From positions 1,054,001-1,118,000 of the forward strand of contig CANTAL010000027.1 in assembly GCA_947650365.1 (NCBI GenBank): a stretch of 64,000 bases of DNA. Direction: 5' to 3'. The position numbers and the translations under genes are program-made. Source of the stretch: Chamaelirium japonicum (lineage: Eukaryota; Streptophyta; Magnoliopsida; Liliales; Melanthiaceae). Each line of letters begins with the position of its first letter. The stretch's first letter is position 1. Below the pieces are notes generated by a model. It did no database searches. It saw only the letters and a list, made by a program, of their open reading frames with translations, and was not told the origin of the DNA. Positions 19,588 to 36,104 of the stretch are shown piece after piece.

Positions 19588-22500
19588 TCCATTCTAATTC
19601 CTTCACATGAATGTATCCATTCTAATTCATTCGTACGATCCATTCAAATTCATTCGCACAATCTATTCTAATTCATTCGTACGATCCATTCTAATTCATT
19701 CATATGATCCACCCTAATTCTTTCGTATGATCTATTCTAATTCATTTGTACGATCCATTCTAATTCATTCATACGATCCATTCTAATTCATTCGTACAAT
19801 CCATTCTAATTGATTCGGATAATCTATTCTAATTCATTCGTACGATCCATTCTAATTCATTCGCATGATCCATTCTAATTCATTTGCACGATCCATTCTA
19901 ATTCATTCATACAATCCATTCGAATTCTTTCGCACGAATGTATCCATTCTAATTCTTTCGTACGATCCACCCTAATTCCTTCGTATGATCCATTCTAATT
20001 CATTCGCACGAATATATCCATTCTAATTCATTCGTACGATCCATTCAAATTCATTCATACGATCCATTCTAATTCATTCATTCGATCCATTCTAATTCAT
20101 TCGCACGAATATATCCATTGTAATTCATTCGTACGATCCATTTTAATTCATTCGCACCATCTATTCTAATTCATTCGTACGATCCATTCTAATTCATTCG
20201 CATGATGCATTCTAATTCATTTGCACGATCCATTCTAATTCATTCATACAATCCATTCTAATTCTTTTGCACGAATGTATCCATTCTAATTCATTCGTAC
20301 GATCCATTCTAATTCCTTCGTACGATCCATTCTAATTCCTTCGTACGATCCTTTCTAATTCCTTCGTACGATCCATTTTATTTCATTCGTATGATCCATT
20401 CTAATTCCTTCGTACGATCCATTCTAATTCATTCCCATGAATGTATCCATTCTAATTCATACCAATGATCTATTCTAATTCATTCATACGATCCAATCTA
20501 ATTTATTCATACGATCCATTCTAATTCATTCGTATGATCCATTCTAATTCATCCGCACAATCTAGTCTAATTCATTCGTACGATCCATTCTAATTCATTA
20601 GCACGATCTATTCTAATTCATTCGTACGATTCATTCTATTTCATTTGTACGATCCATTCTTACTCATTCGTACGATCCATTCTAATTCATTCGCACAAAT
20701 ATATCCATTCTAATTCATTCGTACGATCCATTCTAATTTATTCGCACGATCCATTCCAATTCATTTATACGAACCATTCTAATTCATTCGTATGATCCAT
20801 TCTAATTCATTCACACGATCCATTCTAATTCATTCATACGATCCATTCTAATTCATTCATACAATCCATTCTAATTCTTTCACACGAATGTATCTATTCT
20901 AATTCATTCATACGATCCACCCTAATTCCTTCATATGATCCATTCTAATTCATTCGTACGATCCATTCTAATTCATTCGCACGATCCATTCTAATTCATT
21001 CATACGATCCATTATAATTCATTCGTACAATCCATTCTAATTCGTTCGCACAATCTATTCTAATTCATTCATACGATCCATTCTAATTCATTAGCACGAT
21101 CCATTCTAATTCATTCGTACGATCCATTCTATTTCATTCGTACAATACATTCTTACTCATTCGTACGATCCATTCTAATTCATTCGCATGAATGTATCCA
21201 TTCTAATTCATTCGAACGATCCATTCTAATTCATTCGCACGATCCATTCTAATTCATTCATACGATCCATTCTAATTCATTCCTACGATCCATTCTAATT
21301 CATTCGCATGATCCATTCTAATTTATTCATACGATCTATTCTACTTTATTCATACAATCCATTCTAATTCTTTCGCACGAATGTATCCATTCTAATTCAT
21401 TCGTACGATCCACCTTAATTCCTTCGTATGATCAATTCTAATTCATTCGCACGAATGTATCCATTCTAATTCATTCGTAATGTCCATTCGAATTAATTCA
21501 TATGATCCATTCTAATTCATTCATACGATCCAATCTAATTCATTCGTATGAATGTATCCCTTCTAATTCATTCATACGATCCATTCTAATTCGTTCGCAC
21601 AATCTATTCTAATTCATTCGTACGATCCATTCTAATTCATTCGCACGATCTATTCTAATTCATTTGCACGATCCATTTAATTCATTCATACAATCCATTC
21701 TAAGTCTTTTGCACGAATGTATCCATTCTAATTCATTCGTATGATCCGTTCTAATTCCTTCGTACGATCCATTCTAATTCCTTCATACGATCCATTCTAT
21801 TTCATTCATATGATCCATTCTAATTCCTTCGTACGATACATTCTAATTCATTCCCGTGAATGTATCCATTTTAATTCATACGTACGATCCATTCTAATTC
21901 ATTCATACGATCCAATCTAATTCATTCATAAGATCCATTCTAAGTCATTCGCACGAATGTATCTATTCTAATTCATTCGTACGATCCATTCTAATTCATT
22001 CGCACAATCTATTCTAATTCATTCGTACGATCCATTCTAATTCATTAGCACGATCCATTCTAATTCATTCGTACGATCTATTCTATTTCATTCGTATGAT
22101 CCATTCTTACTCATTCGTACGATCTATTCTAATTCATTCGCACGAATGAATCCATTCTAATTCATTCGTACGATCCATTCTAATTCCTTCGCACGATCCA
22201 ATCTAATTCATTCGTACGATGTATTCTAATTCATTCGCACGATCCATTCTAATTCATTCATACGATCCATTCTAATTCATTCATACAATCCATTCTAATT
22301 CTTTCGCACGAATGTATCCATTCTAATTCATTCGTACGATCTATTCGAATTCATTCATACGATCCATTCAAATTCATTCATACGATCAATTATAATTCAT
22401 TCGCACAAATGTATCCATTCTAATTCATTCATACGATCCATTCTAATTCATTCGCACGATCCAATCTAATTAATTCGCACGATCCATTCAAATTCATTCG

Positions 22501-25500
22501 TACGATCCATTCTATTTTGTTTGTACGATCCATTCTTACTCATTCGTATGATCCATTCTAATTCATTCGCACGAATGTATCCATTCTAATTCATTCATAG
22601 GATCCATTCTAATTCATTCGCACGATCCATTCTAATTCATTCATACGATCCATTCTAATTCATTTGCACGATCTATTCTAATTCAACCATACGATCCATT
22701 CTAATTCATTCGCATGATCCATTCTAATTCATTCGCACGATCCATTCTAATTCATTCATACGATCTATTCTAATTCATTCGTACAATCCATTCTAATTCT
22801 TTCGCACGAATGTATCCATTCTAATTCATTCGTACAATCCATTCTAATTCTTTCGCACGAATGTATCCATTCTAATTCATTCGTACGATCCAACCTAATC
22901 CCTTCGTATGATCCATTCTAATTCATTCACATGAATCTATCCATTCTAATTCATTCGTACGATCCATTCGAATTCATTCATACGATCCATTCTAATTCAT
23001 TCATACGATCCATTCTAATTCATTCGCACGAATATATCCATTATAATTCATTCGTACGATCGATTCTAATTCATTCGCACAATCGATTCTAATTCATTTG
23101 TACGATCCATTCTAATTCATTCACATGATCCATTCTAATTCATTTGTCCGATCCATTCTAATTCATTCATACAATCCATTCTAATTCATTCGTACGATCC
23201 ATTCTGATTCCTTCGTACGATCCATTCTAATTCTTTCGTACGATCCATTCTAATTTCTTCGTACGATCCATTGTAATTCATTCCCATGAATGTATCCATT
23301 CTAATTCATACGTACTATCCAATCTAATTCATTCATACGATCCAATCTAATTCATTCATATGATCTATTCTAATTCATTCGCACGAATGTATCCATTCTA
23401 ATTCATTCGTACGATCCATTCTAATTCATTCGCACAATCTATTCTAATACATTCGTACATTCCATTCTAATTCATTAGCACGATCCATTCTAATTCATTC
23501 GTACGATCCATTATATTTCATTCGTACGATCCATTCTTACTCATTCGTACGATCCATTCTAATTCATTCGCATGATCCATTCTAATTCATTTGTACGATC
23601 CATTCTAATTCATTCATACAATCCATTCTAATTCTTTTGCACGAATGTATCCATTCTAATTCATTCGTACGACCCATTCTAATTCTTTTGTACGATCCAT
23701 TCTAATTTCTTCGTACGATCCATTCTAATTTATTCCCATGAATGTATCCATTCTAATTCATACGTACGATCCATTATAATTCATTCATACGATCCAATCT
23801 AATTCATTCATATGATCTATTCTAATTCATTCGCACGAATGTATCCATTCTAATTCATTCGTACGATCCATTCTAATTCATTCGCACAATCTATCCTAAT
23901 ACATTCGTACGATCCATTCTAATTCATTAGCACGATCCATTCTAATTCATTCGTACGATCTATTCTATTTCATTCATACGATCCATTCTAATTCATTCGC
24001 ACGAATGTATCCATTCTAATTCATTCTATTTCCTTCGTACGATCCATTCGTACGATACATTCTAATTCCTTCGCATGAATGTATCCATTCTAATTCATTC
24101 ATACGATCCATTCTAATTAATTCGCACAATCTATTCTAATTCATTCATATGATCCGTTCTAATTCTTTAGCACGATCCATTCTAATTCATTCGTACGATC
24201 CATTCTATTTCATTCGTACGATCCATTCTTACTCATTCGTTCGATCCATTCTAATTCATTCCAACGAATGTATCCATTCTAATTCATTCGTACGATCCAT
24301 TCTAATTCATTCGCACGACCCATTCTAATTCATTCATACGATCCATTCTAATTCATTCGCACGATCCATTCTAATTCATTCATATGATCCATTCTAATTC
24401 ATTCATACGATCCATTCTAATTTATTCGCACGAATGTATCCATTATAATTCATTCGTATAATCCATTCTAATTCATTCGCACAATCTATTCTAATTCATT
24501 CGTACGATCCATTCTAATTCATTAGCACCATCCATTCTAATTCATTCGTACGATCCATTCTATTTCATTGGTACGATCCATTCTTACTCATTCGTACGAT
24601 CCATTCTAATTCATTCGCACGAATGTATCCATATTAATTCATTCATTCGATCCATTCTAATTCATTTGCATGATCAATTTTAATTCATTCGTACGATCCA
24701 TTCTAATTCATTCGTACGATCCATTCTTACTCATTCGTATGATCCATTCTAGTTCATTCGCACGAATGTATCCATTCTAATTCATTCGTATGATCCATTC
24801 TAATTAATTCACACGATCCATTCTAATTCATTCATACGATCCATTCTATTTCATTAGCACGATCCATTCTAATTCATTCGTACGATCCATTCTATTTCAT
24901 TGGTACGATCCATTCTTACTCATTCGTACGATCCATTCTAATTCATTCGCACGAATGTATCCATATTAATTCATTCATACGATCCATTCTAATTCATTTG
25001 CATGATCCATTCTAATTCATTTGTACGATCCATTCTAATTCATTAGTACGATCCATTCTTACTCATTCGTACGATCCATTCTAATTCATTCGCACGAATG
25101 TATCCATTCTAATTCATTCGTACGATCCATTCTAATTCATTCATATGATCCAATCTAATTCATTCATATGATCCATTCTAATTCATTCGCACGAATGTAT
25201 CGATTCTAATTCATTCATACGATCCATTCTAATTTATTCATATGATCCATTCTAATTCATTCGTATGATCCATTCTAATTCATTAGCACGATCCATTCTA
25301 ATTCATTCGTACGATCCATTCTATTTTATTCGTACGATCCATTCTAATTCCTTCATTCGATCCATTCTATTTCATTCGTATGATCCATTCTAATTCCTTC
25401 GTACGATCCATTCTAATTCATTCCGATGAATGTATCCATTCTAATTCATACGTACGATCCATTCTAATTCATTCATACGATCCAATCTAATTCATTCAAA

Positions 25501-27705
25501 CGATCCATTCTAATTCATTCGTACGAATGTATCCATTCTAATTCATTCGTACGATCCATTCTAATTCATTCGCACAATCTATTCTAATTCATTCGTACGA
25601 TCCATTATAATTCATTAGCACGATCTATTCTAATTCATTCGTATGATCCATTCTATTTCATTCGTACGATGCATTCTTACTCATTCGTACGATCCATTCT
25701 AATTCATTCGCATGAATGTATCCATTCTAAATCATTCGTACGATCCATTCTAATTCATTCGCACGATCCATTCTAATCCATTCTAATTCATTCGCACGAT
25801 CCATTCTAATTCATTCGCACGATCCATTCTAATTCATTCATACAATCCATTCTAATTCTTTTGCACGAATGTATCCATTCTAATTCATATGTACGATCCA
25901 TTCTAATTCATTCATACGATGCAATCTAATTCATTCATACGATCCATTCTAATTCATTCACACGAATGTATCCATTCTAATTCATTCATACGATCCATTC
26001 TAATTCATTCGCACAATCTATTCTAATTCATTCGTAAGATCCATTCTAATTCATTAGCACGATCCATCCTGATTCATTCATACGATCCATTCTAATTCAT
26101 TCGTATGATCCATTCTAATTCATTCATACGATCCATTCTAATTCATTAGCACGATCCATTCTAACTCATTCGTACGATCCATTCGAATTCATTCATACGA
26201 TCCATTCTAATTCATTCGTACGATCCATTCTAATTCATTGCACGATCCACTCTAATTCATTCGCATAATCCATTCTAATTCTTTCGCACGAATGTATCCA
26301 TTCTAATTCATTCATATGATCCATTCTAATTCATTCGCACGAATGTATCGATTCTATTTCATTCGTACGATCCATTCTAATTCATTCGCACGTTCCACTC
26401 TAATTCATTCGTACGATCCATTCTAATTCATTCGCACAATCTATTCTAATTCATTCGTATGATCCATTCTAATTCATTATCACGATCCATTCTAATTCAT
26501 TCATACGATCCAATCTAATTCATTCATACGATCAATTCTAATTCATTCGCACGATCCATTCTAATTCATTCGCACGATCCATTCTAATTCTTTTGTACGA
26601 ATGTATCCATTCTAATTCATTTGTACGATCCATTCTAATTCATTCGCATGAATGTATCCATTCTAATTCATTCTTATGATCCATTCTAATTCTTTCGCAC
26701 GATCCAATCTAATTCATTCACACGATCCATTCTAATTCATTCGTACGATCCATTCTATTTCATTCGTACGATCCATTCTTACACATTCGTACGATCCATT
26801 CTAATTCTTTCGCACGAATGTATCCATTCTAATTCATTCGTATGATCCATTCTAATTCATTCGCACGATCCATTCTAATTCATTCATACGATCCATTCTA
26901 ATTCCTTCGTACGATCCATTCTAATTCATTCATACGATCCATTCTTATTCATTCATACGATCCATTCTAATTCATTCGCACGAATGTATCCATTCTAATT
27001 CATTTGTACGACCCATTCTAATTCATTCGCACGATCCAATCTAATTCATTCGCACGATCCATTCTAATTCATTCATACGATCTATTCTAATTCATTCGTA
27101 CGATCCATTCTAATTCATTAGCACAATCCATTCTAATTCATTCGTACAATCCATTCTATTTCATTCGTATGATCCATTCTTACTTATTTGTACGATCCAT
27201 TCTAATTCATTCGTACGATCCATTATAATTCCTTCGTACGATCCATTCCAATTCCTTCGCACGATCCATTCTAATTCCTTTATACGATCCATTCTATTTC
27301 ATTCATATGATCTATTCAAATTCTTTCGAATGAGCCATTCTAATTCATTCCCATGAATGTATCCATTCTAATTCATTCATACAATCCAATCTAATTCATT
27401 CATACGATCTATTCTAACTCATTCGCACGAATGTATCCATTATAATATATTCATACGATCCGTTCTAATTCATTCGCATAATCTTTTCTAATTCATTCGT
27501 ACGATCCGTTCTAATTCATTAGCACGATCCATTCTAATTCATTCGTACGATCAATTCTATTTCATTTGTACGATCCATTCTTACTCATTCCTACGATCCA
27601 TTCTAATTCATTCGCACGAATGTATCCATTCTAATTCATTTGTATGATCTATTTTAATCCATTCGCACAATCCATTCTATTTCATTGATACGATCCATTC
27701 TATTT
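19588..27705 (-). repeat. Satellite, longest inverted block (8.1 kb)
   Basis: Continuous minus-orientation monomers, including 28-bp variants (reverse complement GCACGAATGTATCC) and marked types. No strand flip and no insertion seen. About 19.59-21.9 kb parallels 2.8-5.2 kb. Confidence 0.95.
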
Positions 27706-28379
27706 CGTACAAATGAATTAGAATGGATCGTATGAATGAATTTGAATGGATACATTCGTGCGAATGAATTAGAATGGATCGTACGAATGAGTAAGAATAG
27801 ATCGTATGAATGAATTAGAATAGATCATGCGAATGAATTAGAATAGATCGTGTGAATGAATTAGAATGGATATATTCGTACGAATGAATTAGAATGGATC
27901 GTACGAATGAATTAGAATGGATCGTATGAATGAATTAGATTGGATCATGCGAATGAATTAGAATGGATCGTATGAATGAATTAGAATGGATACATTCGTG
28001 CGAATGAATTAGAATGGATCGTATGAATGAATTAGATTGGATCATATGAATGAATTAGAATGGATCATACAAATGAATTAGAATGGATCGTACGAATGTA
28101 TTAGAATGGATACATTCATGTGAAAGAATTAGAATGGATCATACGAAGGAATTAGGTTGGATCGTATGAATGAATTAGAATGGATAAATTCGTGCGAAAG
28201 AATTAGAATGGATCGTATGAATGAATTAGAATGGATCGTACGAATGAATTAGAATGAATCGTATGAATGAATTAGAATGGATCGTACGAATGAATTAGAA
28301 TGGATCGTATGAATGAATTAGAATGGATCGTGCGAATGAATTAGAATGGATCGTATGAATGAGTAAGAATGGATCGTTC
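27706..28379 (+). repeat. Satellite, plus block
   Basis: Switch near TATTTCGTACAAATG at the left; ends at the palindromic junction GGATCGTTCGTACGATCC. Confidence 0.93.
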
Positions 28380-30619
28380 GTACGATCCATTCTAATACAT
28401 TCATACGATCCATTCTAATTCATTCGCACGAATGTATCCATTCTAATTCATTCGTACGATCCATTCTAATTCATTCGCACAATCTATTCTAATTCATTCG
28501 TACGATCCATTCTAATTCATTCGCGTGATCCATTCGAATTCATTTGTACGATCCATTCTAATTCATTCATACAATCTATTCTAATTCTTTTGCACGAATG
28601 TATCCATTCTAATTCATTCGTATGATCCATTCTAATTCCTTCGTACGATCCATTCTAATTCCTTCGTACGATCCATTCTAATTCATTCATACGATCCATT
28701 CTAATTCATTCATAAGATCCATTCTAATTCATTCATATGATCCATTCTAATTCATTCGCACGAATGTATCCATTCTAATTCATTCGTACGATCCATTCTA
28801 ATTTATTCGCACGATCCAATCTAATTTATTCATACGATCCATTCTAATTCATTCGTACGATCCATTCTAATTCATTCTAATTACTTCGTACAATCTATTC
28901 GTATGATCCATTCTAATTCATTCGTGCTAAGGAATTCATTCGTACGATCGATTCTTATTCATTCCCATGGATTGTATGATCTAATTCATTCGTATGATCC
29001 ATTCTATTTCATTTGTACGGTCCATTCTTACTCATTCGTACGATCCATTCTAATTCATTTATACGATCCATTCTAATTCATTCGTACGATCCATTCTAAT
29101 TCATTCGCACGATCCATTCTAATTCATTTGCACGAATGTATCCATTTTAATTCATTCGTACGATCCATTCTAATTTATTCGCACGAATGTATCCATTCTT
29201 ATTCATTCGTATGATCCATTCTAATTCATTCGCACGATCCAATCTAATTCTTTCGCACGATCCATTCTAATTCGTTCGTACGATCCATTCTATTTCATTC
29301 GTACGATCCATTCTTACTCATTCGTACGATCCATTCTAATTCATTCGCACGAATGTATCCATTCTTATTCATTCTTACGATCCGTTCTAACTCATTCGCA
29401 CGATCCATTCTAATTCATTCATACGATCCATTCTAATTCCTTCGTACGATCCATTCGAATTCATTCATACGATCCATTCTAATTCATTCATACGATCCAT
29501 TCTAATTCATTCTCATGAATGTATTCATTCTAATTCATTCGTACGATCTATTCTAATTCATTCGCACGAACCAATCTAATTCATTCGCACGATCCATTCT
29601 AATTCATCATTCGCACAATCTATTCTAATTCATTCGTACGATCCTTTCTAATTCATTAGCACGATCCATTCTAATTCATTCGTACGATCCATTCTATTTT
29701 ATTCGTACGATCTATTCTAACTCATTTGTACGATCCATTCTAATTCATTCGCACGAATGTATCCATTCTAATTCATTCGTATGATCCATTCTAAGTCATT
29801 CGCACAATCCATTCTAATTCATTCATACGATCCAATCTAATTCAATCGTACGATCCATTCTAATTCATACGCACAATCTATTCTAATTCACTCGTACGAT
29901 CCATTCTAATTCATTAGCACGATCCATTCTAATTCTTTCGTACGATCCATTCTAATTCATTCGTACGATCCATTCTAATTCATTCGCACGAATGTATCCA
30001 ATCTAATTCCTTCGTACGATCCATTCTAATTCATTCTAATTCTTTCGTATGAATGTATCTATTCTAATTCATTCGTACGATCCACCCAAATTTCTTCGTA
30101 TGATCCATTCTAATTCATTCGTACAAATGTATCCATTCTAATTCATTCGAACGATCCATTTGAATACATTCATACGATCTATTCTAATTCATTTATATGA
30201 TCCATTCTAATTCATTCGCATGATCCATTCTAATTCATTCATACGATCCATTCTAATGCATTCATACAATCTATTCTAATTCTTTCACACGAATGTATCC
30301 ATTCTAATTCATTCGTACGATCCACCCAAATTCCTTCGTATGATCCATTCTAATTCTTTTGCACCAATGTATGCATTCTAATTCCTTCGTACGATCCATT
30401 CTAATTCCTTCGTACGATCCATTCTAATTCATTCGTAGGATCCACCCTAATTCCTTCGTATTATCAATTCTAATTCATTCGTATGATCCATTCTAATTCT
30501 TTGGCACGAATGCATCTATTCTAATTCATTCGTACGATCCATTCTAATTCATTCGCACGAATGTATCCATTCTAATTCATTCGCACGAATGTATCCATTC
30601 TAATTCATTCATACGAGCC
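28380..30619 (-). repeat. Satellite, inverted block with a scrambled patch
   Basis: Mostly regular minus monomers. At about 28860-28985 the periodicity breaks down (truncated and shuffled pieces such as GTGCTAAGGAATTC and CCATGGATTGTATG), suggesting several small deletions or joins. Confidence 0.92.
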
Positions 30620-32862
30620 ATGAATTAGAATGGATCGTACGAATGAATTTGAATAGATTGTGCGAATGAATTAGAATGGATCGTACAAATGAATTAGAAT
30701 GGATCGTATGAATGAATTAGCACGATCGATTCTAATTCTTTCACACGAATGTATCCATTCTAATTCATTCGTATGATCCATTCTAATTCATTCATATGAC
30801 CTATTCTAATTCATTCGTACGATCCATTCTAATTCATTTGCACGATCCATTCTAATTCATTTGCACGAATGTATCCATTCTAATTCATTCGTACGATCCA
30901 TTCTAATTCATTCGTACGATCCATTCTAATTCATTCGCACGATCCAATCTAATTCATTCGCACGATCCATTCTAATTCATTCGTACGATCCATTTTATTT
31001 CATTCGTACGATCCATTCTTACTCCTTCGTATGATCCATTCTAATTTGTTCGCACGAATGTATCCATTCTAATTCATTCGTACGATCCATTCTAATTCAT
31101 TCGCACGATCCATTCTAATTCATTCATACGATCCATTATAATTCATTCGTACGATCAATTCTAATTCATTCATACGATCCATTCTAATTCATTAGCACGA
31201 TCGATCGTATAAATGAATTAGAATGGATCATGCGAATGAATTAGAATGGATCGTACGAATGAATTAGAATGGATCGTATGAATGAATTAGAATAGATTAT
31301 GCGAATGAATTAGAATGGATCGTATGAATGAATTAGAATGGATACATTCGTGCGAATGAATTAGAATGGATTGTGTGAATGAATTAGAATGGATCGTATG
31401 AATGAATTAGAATGGATCGTGCGAATGAATTAGAATGAATTAGAATAGATACATTCGTGCGAACGAATTAGAATGGATCATACGAAGAAATTAGGGTGGA
31501 ACGTATGAACGAATTAGAATGGATCGTACGAATGAATTGGAATGGATTGTACGAATCAATTAGAATAGATCGTGCGAATGAATTAGAATGCATACGTTCG
31601 TGTGAATGAATTAGAATGGATCGTATGAATGAATTAGAATGGATCGTATGAATGAAATAGAATGGATTGTACGAATGAATTGGAATGGATACATTCGTGC
31701 GAATGAATTAGAATGGATCGTACAAATAAGTAAGAATGGATCATACGAATGAAATAGAATGGACCGTACGAATGAATTAGAATGGATCGTGCTAATGAAT
31801 TAGAATGGATCGTACGAATGAATTAGAATAGATTGTGCGAATGAATTAGAATGGATCATACGAATGAATTCGAATGGATCGTACGAATGAGTATGAATGG
31901 ATCGCACGAATGAAATAGAATGGATCGTATGAATGAATTAGAATGGATCGTACGAATGTATCCATTCTAATTCATATGATCTATTCTAATTCTTTCGTAA
32001 GAATGTATCCATTCTAATTCATTCGTACGATCCACCCTAATTCCTTCGTATGATCCATTCGAATTCATTCGTATGATCCATTCTAATTCATTCGCACAAT
32101 CTATTCTAATTCATTCTTACGATCCATTCTAATTCATTAGCACGATCTATTCTAATTCATTCGGACGATCCATTCTATTTCATTCGTACGATCCATTCTT
32201 ACTCATTAGCACAATCCATTCTAATTCATTCGCACGATCCATTCTAATTCATTTATACGATCCATTCTAATTCATTCATACAATTCATTCTAATTCTTAC
32301 TCATTCGTACGATCCATTCTAATTCATTCGCACGAATGTATCCATTCTAATTCATTCGTACGATCCATTCTAATTCATTCTCAGGATCCATTCTAATTCA
32401 TTCATACGATCCATTCTTATTCATTCGTACGATCCATTGTAATTCATTCGCACAATCTATTCTAATTCATTCATACGATCCATTCTAATTCATTCATACG
32501 ATCCATTCTAATTCATTCGCACGAATGTATTCATTCGCACAATCTATTCTAATTCATTCGTACGATCCATTCTTATTCATTAGTACGATCCATTCTAATT
32601 CATTCGTACGATCCATTCTATTTTATTCGTATGATCCAATCAAATTCATTTATACAATCCATTCTAATTCATTCGCACGAATGTATCCTTTCTAATTCAT
32701 TGTACGAATGAATTAGATCATATGAATGGATTTTACGAATGAATTAGAATGAGTAAGAATGAATTAGAATGGACCGTATGAATGAAATTAGAATGGATTT
32801 TATGAATTTGAATGGATCGTACGAATGAAATAGAATGGATCGTACGATCTATTCCTACGTTC
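30620..32862. repeat. Satellite mosaic of short alternating blocks
   Basis: Plus 30620-30720, minus 30721-31203, plus 31204-31957, minus 31958-32700, plus 32701-32845, then a minus scrap to about 32862. Boundaries are good to a few bases because the junction sequences are themselves palindromic. The stretch 32700-32862 is irregular. Confidence 0.88.
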
Positions 32863-35420
32863 GATCGTATAAATGAATTAGAATGGATCGTACTAATAAA
32901 TTAGAATAGATTGTATGAATGAATTAGAATGGATCGGACGAATGAATTAGAATGGATCGGGCGAATGAATTAGAATAGATACATTCGTGCTAATGAATTA
33001 GAATGGATCGTACGAATGAGTAAGAATGGATCGTACGAATGAAATAGAATGGATCGTACGAATGAATTAGAATGGATCGTGCTAATGAATTAGACTGGAT
33101 CATAAAAATGAATTAGAATAGATTATGCGAATGAATACATTCGTGCGAATGAATTAGAATAGATCGTATGAATGAATTAGAATGGATTGTATGAATAAAT
33201 TAGAATGGATCGTATGAATGAATTCGAATGGATCGTACAAATAAATTAGAATGGATACATTCGTGCGAATGAATTAGAATGGATCATACGAAGGAATTAG
33301 GGTGGATCGTACGAATGAATTAGAATGGATACATTCGAGCGAAAGAATTAGAATGGATTGTATAAATGAATTAGAATGGATCGTATAAATGAATTAGAAT
33401 GGATGGTGCGAATGAATTAGAATGGATTGTACGAATGAATTAGAATGGATCGTACGAAGGAATTAGAATGGATCGTGTGAAAGAATTAGAATGGATTGTA
33501 TTAATGAATTAGAATGGATACATTCGTGCGAAAGAATTTGAATGGATTATATGAATGAATTAGAATGGATATTATGAATGAATTAGAATGGATCGTGCGA
33601 ATGAATTAGAATGGATCGTACGTACGAATGAATTAGAATGGATATTTTCGTGCGAAGGAATTAGAATGGATCGTACGAATTGATCATACGAAGGAATTAG
33701 AATGAATTAGAATGGATACATTCGTGCGAATGAATTAGAATGGATCGTACGAATGAATTAGAATGGATACATTCGTGCGAATGAATTAGAATGGACCGTA
33801 TGAATGCATTAGAATGAATTAGAATGGATCTTACGTATGAAATTAGAATGGATCGTACGAATGAATTAGAATGGATTAGAATGAATTAGAATGGATCGCA
33901 CGAATGAATTAGAATGGATACATTCGTGCGAATGAATTAGAATGGATCATATGAATGAATGAGAATGGATCGTACGAATGAATTAGAATGGATCGTGCGA
34001 ATGAATTATAATGGATCGTACGAATGAATTAGAATGGATACATTCGTGCGAATGAATTAGAATGGATCGTATGAATGAATTAGAATAGATCGTACGTATG
34101 AATTAGAATGGATACATTCATGGTAATGAATTAGAATGGATCGTACGAAGGAATTAGAATGGATCATACGAATGAAATAGAATGGATCGTACAAAGGAAT
34201 TAGAATGGATCATATGTAGGAATTAGAATGGATCATACGAATGAATTTGAATGCATACATTCGTGCAAAAGAATTAGAATGGATTGTATGAATGAATTAG
34301 AATGGATCGTGCAAATGAATTAGAATGGATCGTGCGAATGAATTAGAATGGATGGTACGAATGAATTAGAATAGATTGTGCGAATGAATTAGAATGGATC
34401 GTACAAATGAATTAGAATAGATACATTCGTGCGAATAAATTAGAATGGATCGTATGAATGAATTAGAATGGATCGTATGAATGAATTTGAATGGATCGTA
34501 AGAATGAATTAGAATGGATACATTCGTGCGAATGAATTGGAATGGATCATACGAAGGAATTAGGGTGGATCATATGAATGAATTAGAATGGATACATTGG
34601 TGCGAAAGAATTAGAATGGATTGTATGAATGAAGTAGAATGGATCGTGCAAATGAATTAGAATGGATCGTGCGAATGAATTAGAATGGATCGTACGAATG
34701 AGTAAGAATGGATCGTACGAATGAAATAAACTAGATCGTACGAATGAATTAGAATGGATCGTGCAAATGAATTAGATTGGATCGTGCGAATTAATTAGAA
34801 TGGATCGTACGAATGAATTAGAATGGATACATTAGTGTGAATGAATTAGAGTGGATCATATGAATGAATTAGAATGGATCGTATGAATGAATTCAAATGG
34901 ATCGTACGAATGAATTAGAATGGATACATTCGTGCGAATGAATTAGAATGGATCATACGAAGGAATTAGGGTGGATAGTACGAATGAATTAGAATGGATC
35001 GTGTGAATGAATTAGAATGGATACATTCGTGCAAATGAATTAGAATGGATCATACGAAGGAATTAGGGTTGATCGTACGAATGAATTAGAATGGATACAT
35101 TCGTGCGAAAGAATTAGAACGGATTGTATGATTGAATTAGAATGGATCGTATGAATGAATTAGAATGGATCGTGCGAATTAATTAGAATGGATCATACGA
35201 AGGAATTAGGGTGGATCGTACGAATGAATTAGAATGGATACATTCTTGCGAAAGAATTAGAATGGATTGTATGAATGAATTAGAATGGATCGTGCAAATG
35301 AATAAGAATGGATTGTGCGAATGAATTAGAATGGATCGTACGAATGAATTAGAATAGATTGTGCGAATGAATTAGAATAGATCGTACGAATGAATTAGAA
35401 TGGATCGTATGAATGAATTA
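32863..35420 (+). repeat. Satellite, plus block
   Basis: From about 33145 this matches the block starting at 42455, with a constant 9310-bp offset at first (for example GAATTCGAATG at 33221/42531 and GATATTTTCG at 33641/42951). Confidence 0.94.
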
Positions 35421-36104
35421 GCATGATCCATTCTAATTCTTTCGCACGAATGTATCCATTCTAATTCATTCGTACGATCCACCCTAATTCCTTCGTATGA
35501 TCCATTCTAATTCATTCGCACGATCCATTCTAATTCATTCATACGATCCATTCTAAATCATTCGCACAATCTATTCTAATTCATTCGTACAATACATTCT
35601 AATTCATTCGTACGATCCATTCTAATTCATTCGTACGATCCATTCGCACGATCCAATCTAATTCATTCGCACGATCCATTCTAATTCATTCTTACGATCC
35701 ATTCTATTTCATTCATATGATCCATTCTAATTCATTCGCACGATCCATTCTAATTCATTCATACGATCCATTCTAATTCATTCGTACGATCCATTCTAAT
35801 TCATTCATACAATCCATTCTAAGTCTTTCGCACGAATGTATCCATTCTAATTCATTCGTACGATCCATTCTAATTCATTTGCACGATCCATTCTAGTTCA
35901 TTCATACGATCCATTCCAATTCATTCGTACGATCCATTCTAATTAGAATGGATCGTACTAATGAGTAAGAATTGATCTTACTCATTAGCACAATCCATTC
36001 TAATTCATTCATATGATCCATTCTAATTCATTCGCACAATCTATTCTAATTCATTCGTACGATCCTTTCTAATTCTTTCGTATGATCCATTCTAATTCAT
36101 TCCA
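35421..36104 (-). repeat. Satellite, inverted block with a 30-bp flip
   Basis: Minus monomers interrupted by a plus scrap at about 35944-35972 containing TACTAATGAGTAAGAATTGA. The same block, with the same internal flip, occurs at 44751-45433. Confidence 0.92.

Noticed and set aside
19187-19606. Minus-strand frame of 139 codons crossing the right LTR boundary
   Set aside because: It joins satellite to LTR across the insertion junction; a chance frame with no start context.
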